This document shows positions 6,752 to 14,695 of a stretch of DNA of 19,006 nucleotides, in pieces (position 1 is the first letter of the stretch; the number at the start of each line of letters is the position of its first letter). Both the position numbers and the translations under genes were made by a program. The stretch comes from Nitrospira sp. (GTDB lineage Bacteria > Nitrospirota > Nitrospiria > Nitrospirales > Nitrospiraceae). A model generated the notes under the pieces. That model had not been told where the DNA came from. It saw nothing but the letters and a program-made list of their open reading frames with translations, and searched no databases. The stretch is from NCBI GenBank assembly GCA_020697375.1, contig JAJFBJ010000057.1:1-19006 (forward strand), given 5' to 3'.

Positions 6752-9367
6752 ATGGGTCTTCAGCAATATTGGAAAAAGCGAGATTTCAAGCAGACGCCCG
6801 AACCGCGCGGACGGCCTGTTCCCGCCGCGGCGCAGCTGCGGTTCGTGATCCAAAAACATGCGGCGAGCCGTCTGCACTATGATTTCCGCCTGGAACTGGA
6901 TGGAACGCTGAAGAGCTGGGCGGTTCCGAAGGGGCCGAGCCTGGATCCGGCTCAAAAACGGTTGGCCGTGCATGTCGAGGACCATCCGCTCGATTACGCG
7001 GGATTCGAAGGCATCATTCCCGCCAAGCAATATGGCGCCGGTACGGTGCTGCTATGGGATCGCGGCTATTGGACTCCGATCGGCGATCCTCGATCAAGTT
7101 ATCGTCGTGGCCGGTTGAAGTTCACCCTGCATGGAGAAAAGCTGCAAGGCATATGGAACCTCGTTCGAATGGGCGGGCGACAGGAAGCGGGCAAGGAAAA
7201 CTGGTTGTTGATCAAGGAAAAGGACGAGGAAGCGCGAAGCGGAAAGAAGAGCGAGGTGACGCACACACTCACGGACAGCGTCGCGAGCGGCCGGACCATT
7301 GAACAAATCGCCAAGGGGCGCCATCGGGTCTGGCAATCCAACCGGCCGTCCGGTGAGCCGGCTAAAACGACAGCCGCAAGGCGATCTCCCACATCGCCTC
7401 CCTCTGAGAAAGCCCGCAAGGCGCCTCAAGAAGCGTGGGTTGCTCCGCAACTGGCGACGCTGGTTGATCGCGCTCCCGTCGGAGACGGATGGATCCATGA
7501 ACTCAAATATGACGGCTACCGGATGTTATGCCGCGTACAAGATGGATCGGCGACATTCCTCACAAGAAACGGCAATGATTGGACCTCCAAGCTTCACCAC
7601 ATCGCCGGAGAGGCTTCGGGCCTGCCGGTCAAGACCGCCTGGCTCGACGGCGAAGTAGTGGCCCTGTTGCCAGATGGACGCGTCAGCTTCCAAACGTTGC
7701 AGAATGCATTCGATGTGCGCTCGGACAGCAACCTCGTCTATTACGTCTTCGATCTGCTGTACCTCGACGGCTACGATCTCCGTTCTATCCCGCTCATCGA
7801 ACGTAAACGCCTGCTGGCCTCTTTATTGGAAAGCGGCGGATCTTCCGGGTTGATTCGATACAGCGACCATATTACGGGACAGGGGGAGACGGCCTTTGCG
7901 GAAGCCTGCCGAAACGGCATGGAAGGATTGATCGCGAAACGCACCGATGCCTCCTATGTCGCCGGCAGAAATCGCAACTGGGTCAAGGTGAAATGCGGCC
8001 GCCGGCAGGAGTTCGTGATCGGGGGCTTCACCGAACCGTCCGGCGCGCGCGTCGCATTCGGCGCCCTTCTTCTCGGCGTCTACGATGGAGAGGGCCGTTT
8101 AAGATATGCCGGGCGGACGGGCACGGGGTTTACGGATCGTTCCCTCAAAGAACTGCACAAGCGGCTGACCGCCTTGGAGCAACAGCAATCACCGTTCGTC
8201 GATCAGTTGACCGGCGCAGATCGAAGAGGCGTGCATTGGGTCGCTCCGAAGCTGGTGGCGGAAGTCGCGTTCGCGGAGTGGACGAACGAAGGCCAGCTGC
8301 GGCAGGCGTCATTCCAGGGCTTACGGGAGGATAAGGATGCCCGATCGGTCCTCCATGAGCTGCCGGCGCCGCAAGCCGCCGGGGAGAAGCCGGCCAATAG
8401 GCGGAGAGGCTATCGTCGAACGGGCCGGGCAGACGCCGCACAGGCCGGGAAGGCGCAGGACAGATCTCCATCGAATGGCGCAACCAGCGTAGCCGGCGTC
8501 ACGCTCACCAATCCGGACCGGCTGTTGTTTCCCGAACAGAATCTGACGAAATTAGCCCTGGCAACCTATTATGAGACGGTCAGCGAATGGATCCTGCCGC
8601 ACATGCGGGATCGTCCTCTCACTCTGGTCCGCTGTCCCGAGGGATATAACAAGGAGTGTTTTTATCAAAAGCATGCGAACGACCGGATACCCGAGGCGGT
8701 CGGCCGGGTCGAAATTCCTGAGGAGAACGGTACCGCCTGTTACATGGTCGCCGACTCTCTCGCCGCCCTGGTCGGATTGGTTCAAATGGGTGTGCTGGAG
8801 TTGCATACCTGGGGAGCCAAGCGGGATAAGCTCGACCGTCCAGACCGTATGATCCTTGACCTTGATCCGGATCCCGCGGTGCCCTGGAAATCAGTCATCG
8901 AAGGGGCGCAACTGCTGCGAACGCTCTTGGACGAGTTGGGCTTGGCCAGCTTCGTGAAGACCACCGGCGGCAAAGGACTTCATGTCGTGGTGCCGTTGCA
9001 ACGGGCGCATAGTTGGGATGAGGTGAAATCATTCTCCAAGGCGCTGGCCGATCATCTCGTCCGTATGATCCCGGAACGCTTCATCGCGAATATGTCCAAA
9101 AAACAGCGGAAGGGAAAAATTTACGTCGATTATCTGCGTAACGCCAAGGGAGCCACGGCTGTGGCGGCCTATTCCACAAGGTCCAAGCCGGATGCCCCTG
9201 TATCGGTTCCATTAGGCTGGGATGAGCTCTCCGTCGATCTCCGTTCCGATCACTTCACCGTCGCGAACCTGCCGGACCGGCTGCGCCATCTTCGCAAAGA
9301 TCCCTGGCTCGAGTATGACAATGTCAAACAGCGCATCACCAGGAAAATGCTTTCGGTTCTCAAGTGA
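6752..9367 (+). CDS. ligD: Multifunctional DNA ligase D (phosphoesterase, ligase, polymerase)
   Basis: The 871-residue protein has all three LigD domains in the order found in Pseudomonas. The N-terminal 3'-phosphoesterase domain (about 1-150) shows KHAASRLHYDFRLELDG with His36, His42 and Asp44, and HVEDHPLDY with His78. After a variable linker, the ATP-dependent ligase domain (about 225-530) has HELKYDGYR with Lys252 as the adenylated residue, LDGEVV, and LIAKRTDASYVAG. The C-terminal polymerase/primase domain (about 575-871) has ILDLDPD with metal-binding Asp703 and Asp705, and TTGGKGLHVVVPL. It repairs double-strand breaks by end joining together with Ku. The start has GGGAGA at 6743-6748. 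It lies 28 bases after the lipoprotein gene and may be read through from it. No Ku gene is in the window. Confidence 0.97.
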   Translation: MGLQQYWKKRDFKQTPEPRGRPVPAAAQLRFVIQKHAASRLHYDFRLELDGTLKSWAVPKGPSLDPAQKRLAVHVEDHPLDYAGFEGIIPAKQYGAGTVLLWDRGYWTPIGDPRSSYRRGRLKFTLHGEKLQGIWNLVRMGGRQEAGKENWLLIKEKDEEARSGKKSEVTHTLTDSVASGRTIEQIAKGRHRVWQSNRPSGEPAKTTAARRSPTSPPSEKARKAPQEAWVAPQLATLVDRAPVGDGWIHELKYDGYRMLCRVQDGSATFLTRNGNDWTSKLHHIAGEASGLPVKTAWLDGEVVALLPDGRVSFQTLQNAFDVRSDSNLVYYVFDLLYLDGYDLRSIPLIERKRLLASLLESGGSSGLIRYSDHITGQGETAFAEACRNGMEGLIAKRTDASYVAGRNRNWVKVKCGRRQEFVIGGFTEPSGARVAFGALLLGVYDGEGRLRYAGRTGTGFTDRSLKELHKRLTALEQQQSPFVDQLTGADRRGVHWVAPKLVAEVAFAEWTNEGQLRQASFQGLREDKDARSVLHELPAPQAAGEKPANRRRGYRRTGRADAAQAGKAQDRSPSNGATSVAGVTLTNPDRLLFPEQNLTKLALATYYETVSEWILPHMRDRPLTLVRCPEGYNKECFYQKHANDRIPEAVGRVEIPEENGTACYMVADSLAALVGLVQMGVLELHTWGAKRDKLDRPDRMILDLDPDPAVPWKSVIEGAQLLRTLLDELGLASFVKTTGGKGLHVVVPLQRAHSWDEVKSFSKALADHLVRMIPERFIANMSKKQRKGKIYVDYLRNAKGATAVAAYSTRSKPDAPVSVPLGWDELSVDLRSDHFTVANLPDRLRHLRKDPWLEYDNVKQRITRKMLSVLK

Positions 9368-9568
9368 CCGCTCGCCAGAATCAACCTGCATGAGCCTCGG
9401 AGCATCCTGAGGTCGGACGACGCAGCGATGTTTTTCGAACAGTGGAGGCTAGGGTACTTTCGTAGGCCACCTGGGGGGTGTTCTAGTAGAGCCGGCCTTA
9501 GGGTCCTGGTATCAGTGATCATGACAACCGGCAGCTGTGACGATGATCACGATGAAAAGGAGAACCGT
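9368..9568. other. Intergenic region before the small CxxC gene
   Basis: About 200 bases without a convincing gene. It holds a weak hairpin (CCTCGG...CCTGAGG near 9396-9413) without a T run, an AGGCTAGGG box at 9446-9454 followed by a second TAGG, and an inverted repeat at 9515-9550. The reading frame that opens at 9428 is in phase with the next gene, but its residues are low in character and the real start with ribosome site is at 9569. Confidence 0.5.
9515..9550. repeat. Perfect inverted repeat GTGATCAT - 20 bases - ATGATCAC
   Basis: The two 8-base arms end six bases before the AAGGAGA ribosome site of the gene starting at 9569. Each arm also contains the palindrome TGATCA. It could be a two-site operator or a leader hairpin with a 20-base loop that acts on translation. 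Confidence 0.45.
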
Positions 9569-9814
9569 ATGAAAGCGACGATCACATCCATCCCCATGAT
9601 CTCGAAGAAACCGCATGTCGGCGAATCTTTGACCTGTCTGCGTTGTGGGGGATTCCTGGTTGAGGAGCGCTGCATGGATATCGGAGAGAGCCTGGGAGGT
9701 TACTGGTTCTGGGCCTCACGCTGCATTCAATGCGGCGATATCGTCGATGAGGTTATTTTGCGAAATCGATACAATCCCCACGATGCGCTTCAAACCGCGG
9801 GGCGCGCGGCTTAG
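9569..9814 (+). CDS. Small CxxC/CxxC putative zinc-binding protein
   Basis: The 81-residue protein has LTCLRCGG (about residues 20-27) and SRCIQCGD (about 48-55), two CxxC pairs about 28 residues apart, with an extra Cys in EERCMD. This is the pattern of a zinc ribbon or rubredoxin-like knuckle. It is probably cytoplasmic: no signal or membrane segment. I recall similar short proteins with RCxQCGDxxDxxILxNR in Nitrospira genomes, always of unknown role. The start at 9569 was chosen because AAGGAGA lies at 9557-9563 and homology-like content begins near it. Upstream regulation may involve the CTAGGG box and the inverted repeat. Confidence 0.8.
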   Translation: MKATITSIPMISKKPHVGESLTCLRCGGFLVEERCMDIGESLGGYWFWASRCIQCGDIVDEVILRNRYNPHDALQTAGRAA

Positions 9815-9854
9815 CGGAAAAACATCGCCGCGCTCCGAGAACAAGGAGAGCGAT

Positions 9855-10040
9855 ATGAAACGGTATATCGCGCCGCTGATGCGATCCGGAGCCATGTGGT
9901 CCTGCGGCCGACCGGCGCAACTCTCGCGAGGCAGTAAGCTTTGGCCGTCGGTCTTGCGCTGGTTGGGTCTGTCTCGCCAAAGACCATCGGCCCTCCTTGC
10001 ACTGCGCCGGCTGGTCAAACCGGAAAAGCCATGGTACTGA
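9855..10040 (+). CDS. Small basic protein, unknown
   Basis: A 61-residue reading frame with a strong AAGGAGAG ribosome site (9844-9851) four bases before its ATG, 40 bases after the CxxC gene. It has thirteen Lys or Arg and a single acidic residue, three or more tryptophans and short hydrophobic runs such as SALLALRRLV, so it could bind nucleic acid or membrane. Its last 26 bases overlap the end of the gene on the other strand, tail to tail. I recognise no family. The ribosome site and spacing are the main evidence that it is real. Confidence 0.55.
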   Translation: MKRYIAPLMRSGAMWSCGRPAQLSRGSKLWPSVLRWLGLSRQRPSALLALRRLVKPEKPWY

Positions 10041-10386
10041 ACAGGGCATTTTCGGCCTGACGGGAGTCCAGTCTGGTGTGCTGCACGACGATCGGCTGAG
10101 TCGATTCGATCACGCTCGCATAATCCGTATCCAGGGGAATCGGCGCGGGATCGGTAAGATCATTGAAGCGCAGATGTTTGGTCCGCCGGGCTGGGACCGT
10201 CACTAAGTAAGGCCCGTCGGGATCGCGATCCGCGTAAAAAATCGTGATGCGCACCTCGGCGTTCTTGTCCGACGTATTCAGCAGGCAGACAGTTTCATGG
10301 CTGGTCATCTGCGGGGCAGGGCCATGGCTCTCACGCGGAATATACCCCTCGGCAATAGCCCAGCATGTGCGACCGATCGCTTGCAT
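10015..10386 (-). CDS. Anabaena sensory rhodopsin transducer (ASRT) family protein
   Basis: The 123-residue product reads IGRTCWAIAEGYIP near its start and contains TSHETVCLLNTSD, VPARRTKHLRFNDL, DTDYASVIES and VVQHTRLDSRQAENAL, which I recognise as the conserved blocks of the sensory rhodopsin transducer family. ASRT is a small soluble beta-sandwich protein that forms tetramers; in Anabaena it binds the sensory rhodopsin, and homologues in organisms lacking rhodopsin are thought to bind small molecules, possibly sugars, or DNA. The start at 10386 follows an excellent AAGGAGG at 10392-10398; an upstream ATG at 10425 is in frame but lies in the end of the previous gene. It is 35 bases after the thiamine-diphosphate enzyme gene and so probably in its operon. 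No rhodopsin gene is nearby. Confidence 0.9.
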   Translation of the reverse strand: MQAIGRTCWAIAEGYIPRESHGPAPQMTSHETVCLLNTSDKNAEVRITIFYADRDPDGPYLVTVPARRTKHLRFNDLTDPAPIPLDTDYASVIESTQPIVVQHTRLDSRQAENALFSTMAFPV

Positions 10387-10421
10387 ATGCGCCTCCTTTA
10401 AGTCAGCTTCCCGGGCTTGTC

Positions 10422-12173
10422 TCACACGACTTCGCGTACCTTATTCTCCACCAGGGTCTTCACGATTTCCCATCGATTCTCCGTTCCCCGCGCCATGGCT
10501 TTCGCAAACTGCCAGGCCTGCGCCGTGGTGATTTTTCCCGGTAACGGCGGTTCGAACGGATCGATCACCGCCTGGACCACCACCGGGCCTGGAATAGCGA
10601 ACGCCTGTTGTAAAACATGCCGAACCTGATGCGGGTCTTCGACGGTGAGCCCTGCCGCGCCGCAGGCCATGGCATAGGCGGCGAAGTCGATCGGGTGAAG
10701 TTCGACGCCGTATTGCGGATTGCCTTCGAACGCCAGTTGCTCCCATTTGATCATGCCGAGCAGGTTGTTCTTCAGTACGATAATCTTGACCGGCAGGGCA
10801 TATTTCACCAACGTGGCCAACTCGCCCATCAACATGGTGAAACCGCCGTCGCCGGCGATACAGACCACTTGCCGTCCCGGAAACGCGATGCCGGCCCCCA
10901 GACTGTAGGGAAGGGCGTTCGCCATCGTCGCCAAAGTGCCCGAGGCCGAGAATTCCATCTCGCCCTTGATCTTGATGTGGCGGGCCACCCAGGTGGTGAC
11001 GGTCCCGGTATCGCAGCAAATGATGGCATCGTCGGCGAGGAATTCATTCAGGGCGCGCACGACCACCTGAGGCTTGAGCGGCTGATCCATGCGGGTTCCG
11101 CGCTCCTCCATCAGGTCCTTCCATTGCGCCATCCATCCTTGCGCTTTGGTGAGAAACGCGCGATCGGATCGTTTGTGTAGAAGAGGCATCAAGGCGCGGA
11201 GCACATCCCAGCAATGTCCGACGAGTCCGATCTCCACAGGATATCGCAGACCGATGCGAGCCGCGTCCAGGTCGATCTGAACGGCTCGGGCCTGTCCCGG
11301 TTTCGGATAAAATTCCAAATAGGGGAAACTGCTGCCGGCGATGATGATGGTGTCGCATGCTTCGAGGACTTCCTGTGACGGGGCGGTGCCGAGCAGTCCG
11401 ATGCCGCCGGTAGTCAACGGATGGTCATCCGGTACCACGCCTTTCCCCAACAGCGGCTTCACGATCGGCGCTCCAAGCATCTCGGCGAGTTCAAGAATTT
11501 CAGGCTTGGCGCCCAGACAACCCCGCCCGGCCAGGATAGCGATCTTCGACCCGGCATTGATGAGGGCGGCCGCCTTGTCGAGCAGGGCGCGAGGAGGCAG
11601 AGGGAGCGGATCGCTGTAAATGTCGCCGCTATGTTGCGGGACATTACCCTTGGATCGTTGGTCGCCCGCGCTCCAATCCTGTATGTCCTTTGGAATCGTC
11701 AGATGCGCGACCGTTCTCCGCGAGATCGCCGTCTTGATGGCTTCATCCACCACATTGACGACATGCGCCGGGCCCATCACCCGCTCGCTGTAGGCCGCGA
11801 CGTCGCTGAAAAGCTTGTCCAGGTCCACGTCCTGCTGGTAATGCGTTCCGATCAGGTCGTGGTAGGTGTGTCCCGTGATGGCCAATACCGGCTGGCCGTC
11901 GGACTTGGCATCGTACAGGCCATTCAACATGTGGATGCCTCCAGGCCCGGACGTGGCCAGGCAGACGCCCAGCCGGCGCGTGAACTTGGCATAGCCGCAG
12001 GCCGCAAGCGCGGCGGATTCCTCATGCCGCACCAGGATCAGCTTGATTTTATCCTGATGCTTGCGGAGAGCTTCGTAGATACCGTTGATGCCGTCGCCCG
12101 GCAAGCTGAACAGCGTATCGATACCCCAGTCGATCAATCGTTGAACCAGCAAGTCGGCAACGGTGGTGCTCAT
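10422..12173 (-). CDS. PoxB-like thiamine-diphosphate enzyme (pyruvate oxidase / acetolactate synthase family)
   Basis: The 583-residue protein has the three-domain layout of this family. Residues about 1-170 form the pyrimidine-binding domain with LPGDGING and RHEESAA, where Glu51 is the cofactor-activating glutamate. About 190-330 is the central domain that binds FAD or is vestigial. About 365-540 is the diphosphate-binding domain with GDGG at 441-444 and NN at 469-470. Closest kinds are pyruvate:quinone dehydrogenase (PoxB) and related thiamine-diphosphate-requiring proteins; acetolactate synthase is less likely since no regulatory subunit gene is nearby. The last residues resemble the C-terminal part of PoxB only loosely, so membrane activation is uncertain. 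The start overlaps the permease gene as ATGA and the ASRT gene follows. Substrate is inferred to be pyruvate or another 2-oxo acid. Confidence 0.85.
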   Translation of the reverse strand: MSTTVADLLVQRLIDWGIDTLFSLPGDGINGIYEALRKHQDKIKLILVRHEESAALAACGYAKFTRRLGVCLATSGPGGIHMLNGLYDAKSDGQPVLAITGHTYHDLIGTHYQQDVDLDKLFSDVAAYSERVMGPAHVVNVVDEAIKTAISRRTVAHLTIPKDIQDWSAGDQRSKGNVPQHSGDIYSDPLPLPPRALLDKAAALINAGSKIAILAGRGCLGAKPEILELAEMLGAPIVKPLLGKGVVPDDHPLTTGGIGLLGTAPSQEVLEACDTIIIAGSSFPYLEFYPKPGQARAVQIDLDAARIGLRYPVEIGLVGHCWDVLRALMPLLHKRSDRAFLTKAQGWMAQWKDLMEERGTRMDQPLKPQVVVRALNEFLADDAIICCDTGTVTTWVARHIKIKGEMEFSASGTLATMANALPYSLGAGIAFPGRQVVCIAGDGGFTMLMGELATLVKYALPVKIIVLKNNLLGMIKWEQLAFEGNPQYGVELHPIDFAAYAMACGAAGLTVEDPHQVRHVLQQAFAIPGPVVVQAVIDPFEPPLPGKITTAQAWQFAKAMARGTENRWEIVKTLVENKVREVV

Positions 12174-13369
12174 ACGTGTACCTTTCCACTTCCGCTAGAG
12201 GGTTTGGGCAGACCGGCTCGGCGTTCGAGCCGGGGCAACAGCAATTCCTGACCGAGGATTTTGAGGCAGGCCGTCACGGGAATGGCGAGCAGCAGCCCGT
12301 AAAATCCTCCCAGGGCGCCGCCGATGAAGACCACGATCAATACGGTCACCGCGCTCATGTCCATCGATTGACTTTGAATCCATGGCGTGAGCAGCCAGCT
12401 TTCGATGAACTGAACCACGAGATAGGCCAGGGACGGCCAGACGACGACTGCCATGAGGTCAAAGCCCCCGCCTCCGTTCGACAAGACGTCCAAATACTTC
12501 AGGAGAATGGCCAGCGGCCAGCCCACCAGCGAAGCATAGGGAATGATCGTGAGAATGCCGGTAATGAGTCCGAGGAGGAACCAATAGCGGATTCCCGTCA
12601 GCGCCCAGCCCAGCGAATAGAGCACCGCCGAACCCAACGCAATCGTCAGGCGTCCCCGGAAGAAGCCGCTGACCGCATGGTCCATTTTCTTTGCGATCTG
12701 CCCGGTGCGCCGACGATAGTCCGGTGGAATGTAGCGCCTGACTTGTGCGAGCGCGTCGTCGAACTGCCAGGCGAAGAAGAAGAAATAGACCGGAATCAAA
12801 ATGACGGCCAGGGCCACGGCGGTCGTGGTACCGACGACCGTTCCGAGCACTCCAAAGGCCTGGCCGGTGCCTGAGAAGAGCGGCCTCAGAAACGACAGCG
12901 GATCCTCTTTCAAGCTCGTGGCGATCGACGACATGGGTTCTGAAAAATCGCCGAGCTGCACGTCGTACCGTTGCGCAATGCTGTGAATGTAGCCGGGCAC
13001 TCGCTCCGCAAACGACTGGACTTGTTCAGCGAGGAGCGGCCCCAGCCAGGTTATCAGTCCTCCCATGATTAACGCGGATAGAAACAGCAGGACGGATATC
13101 GTCACGGGACGGGGAACGTTCCAACGTACTTCCGCGCGTCTGATCAGCGGGTTGAACAGATAGGCGAGCATCAACGCGATCAACACGGGCGTGAAGACGC
13201 CACGTAAGTAATAGCCGAACCAGAGCAGAAACATGAGGCCTCCCGCCCAGAGCAGGTCCCTGACCGGCTTGATTTCCCACAGGTGCCGATCGGCGGGGGG
13301 GGCTGGCCTCTGTTCCATTTGCGATGGCGCCTGTTCTTCACTCAGCAGATGCGGGTAATCAGGATTCAT
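12170..13369 (-). CDS. AI-2E family (PerM/YdiK-like) membrane permease
   Basis: The 399-residue protein has about eight membrane helices arranged as in the AI-2E family: three near residues 45-110, a long soluble helix pair (about 110-170), then helices to the end. Seen motifs are LTIIPYASLVGWPLAIL and GGALGGFYGLLLAIPVTACL, typical of the family's C-terminal half. Members export autoinducer-2 in one case and act as sodium/proton antiporters or other exporters elsewhere, so the substrate is open. I chose ATG 13369 (MNPDYPHLL) over a TTG at 13399; neither has a strong ribosome site. It is first in an operon with the thiamine-diphosphate enzyme and the ASRT protein, ending in a four-base overlap. 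Confidence 0.9.
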   Translation of the reverse strand: MNPDYPHLLSEEQAPSQMEQRPAPPADRHLWEIKPVRDLLWAGGLMFLLWFGYYLRGVFTPVLIALMLAYLFNPLIRRAEVRWNVPRPVTISVLLFLSALIMGGLITWLGPLLAEQVQSFAERVPGYIHSIAQRYDVQLGDFSEPMSSIATSLKEDPLSFLRPLFSGTGQAFGVLGTVVGTTTAVALAVILIPVYFFFFAWQFDDALAQVRRYIPPDYRRRTGQIAKKMDHAVSGFFRGRLTIALGSAVLYSLGWALTGIRYWFLLGLITGILTIIPYASLVGWPLAILLKYLDVLSNGGGGFDLMAVVVWPSLAYLVVQFIESWLLTPWIQSQSMDMSAVTVLIVVFIGGALGGFYGLLLAIPVTACLKILGQELLLPRLERRAGLPKPSSGSGKVHV

Positions 13370-13423
13370 GAAATTCTCTGGTCCCTTCGATTGAACCAAT
13401 GTGAGGTGTCTATCGAGTCATGT

Positions 13424-13694
13424 CATCCTGCTGCGACGAATGATCTGCCGGCATCTCCTTCGCCTCGCTACGAAGGATTACTCGGACAGGCTCCTGGCAG
13501 AATACGGAAAAAGTCCGCCAGGGGCGTTCTCGCATCGCTCAGAGGCTCACCGTACGCCCAGAGTACGATCCCCCTTCGCTAGCCGAGACCTTGCTGGACG
13601 GCCATTTTTGCGCATCCTGCTGGCTATTCTGATACTCAAAGGCCACTTACGCCTGCGGCGTATTGTGCAAAAATCGAGTTTTCCCGCAGCCTGC
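13424..13694. repeat. Complex intergenic repeat element with internal hairpins, Nitrospira type
   Basis: No gene is found in this 324-base gap. Instead there are direct copies of CATCCTGCTG at 13424-13433 and 13613-13622, a similar CAGCCTGCT at the right end, and several inverted repeats: TCCTTCG/CGAAGGA (13456-13477), CGTAC/GTACG (13551-13567), ATTTTTGC/GCAAAAAT (13604-13611 and 13667-13674) and TACGCC/GGCGTA (13648-13662). Segments such as CTCGCATCGCTCAGAGGCTC and GGCCACTTACGCC match, from memory, a repeat that occurs many times in Nitrospira genomes between genes. The right end falls on the TAG stop of the YihY gene. No transposase is present, so it may be a non-autonomous mobile element or a structured RNA-forming repeat. 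Confidence 0.65.
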
Positions 13695-14626
13695 TATGAG
13701 CCGGCGCCGACGGGATTCTCCTGAGCGGCGCCGGCCCGGGATGAACGGAGAGAGGAGGCCGCCGTCTCGATTTCTGCATTGATTTCTCCCCCAAGCAGCA
13801 TCACGACTCCCGTCAAATAGAGCCACAACATCAGAACGATGACGCCCGCGATGGAGCCATAGGCGGCATTATAATTGCCGAAGTTCTCGACGTACGCCTT
13901 GAATCCGAGCGACACCAGCAGCCAGAGCGACACGGCGCAGACTGAACCGGGGGTGACCCAACGCCAGTCATGCTCCACATTGGGGCATATGTAGTAAATG
14001 ACCGCGAGCGCGAACAACATCAGGAAGACGGCGACCGGCCATTGCAGAATATTCCAGGCTATGACGAACAACCAGCCGAGGCCGACGAAGTCCGCGATCC
14101 ACTCACCGATGCGGGCGCCGTACAAAATCAATGTGATGGATACGATGATGAAGCCCGCGAGTCCGACGGTCAGCAGGGTGGCGATGAGCCGGACCTTCCA
14201 ATAGGGGCGAGTCTCCTCGGCGCCATACACGATGGTGAGAGCCTCCATAATGGCCGTGACGCCGCTCGATGAAGCCCAGAGCGCTCCCAGGAGTCCGAGC
14301 GAGAGAATGTCACCACTACTGCCCTTGACCACACTATCCAAATATTTTTCCAGAAGTGAGAGCGCATCGGCCGGTAACACGGTCTGCAGATGCAGCATCA
14401 GTTCAGGCAGGGTGTCCTTGAGGGGGAATAATCCCAGGAGTGCGGTAAGGAACAGCAGCGCCGGAAAAAGGGCTAATAGGAAATAATAGGCCAGTTGCGC
14501 GGCGCGTCCGAGAATCTCGTCTTTCTGGCTCTCTTCCCAGAGACGCAGGCCGAACGCTTTCCAACTCAGACCTCCGAGTTTCCAAGGATTCCAACGTGGT
14601 GAAGAACTGGTCAACGAAGCCGGCAC
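13694..14626 (-). CDS. YihY/BrkB-family inner-membrane protein
   Basis: The 310-residue protein has six or seven hydrophobic helices and the family signatures: GRAAQLAYYFLLALFPALLF (about 40-60), LWASSSGVTAIMEALTIVYG (about 115-135) and YGSIAGVIVLMLWLYLTG near the end, followed by GGEINAEIE. YihY/BrkB proteins were once called ribonuclease BN by mistake; their true role is unknown, with transport proposed. The start is GTG at 14626, supported by GGAG nine bases upstream; no ATG lies in a suitable place. It is 69 bases after the DUF421 gene and may share its transcript. Its stop codon coincides with the end of the repeat element. Confidence 0.92.
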   Translation of the reverse strand: MPASLTSSSPRWNPWKLGGLSWKAFGLRLWEESQKDEILGRAAQLAYYFLLALFPALLFLTALLGLFPLKDTLPELMLHLQTVLPADALSLLEKYLDSVVKGSSGDILSLGLLGALWASSSGVTAIMEALTIVYGAEETRPYWKVRLIATLLTVGLAGFIIVSITLILYGARIGEWIADFVGLGWLFVIAWNILQWPVAVFLMLFALAVIYYICPNVEHDWRWVTPGSVCAVSLWLLVSLGFKAYVENFGNYNAAYGSIAGVIVLMLWLYLTGVVMLLGGEINAEIETAASSLRSSRAGAAQENPVGAGS

Positions 14627-14695
14627 GAACTGATCTCCATTCAGATTGAAAAGCGCCGGGCCGGGCCGATCGCAACGCCGTTACTCCCACGCGGA

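Noticed and set aside
9396..9413. Terminator after ligD
   Set aside because: The hairpin stem is about six pairs with a wobble and no T run follows, so it is too weak to call.
9428..9568. Longer form of the CxxC protein starting at 9428
   Set aside because: The added 47 residues are of unusual composition, cover the inverted repeat and CTAGGG box, and lack a ribosome site, whereas ATG 9569 has AAGGAGA.
11421..12251. 276-codon open frame on the plus strand opposite the thiamine-diphosphate enzyme
   Set aside because: The minus strand encodes complete cofactor motifs (Glu51, GDG...NN). The plus frame has no ribosome site or recognisable domain.
13401..13724. 107-codon open frame on the plus strand through the repeat region
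   Set aside because: It runs through the structured repeat, has no ribosome site and gives an arginine-rich sequence without a pattern.
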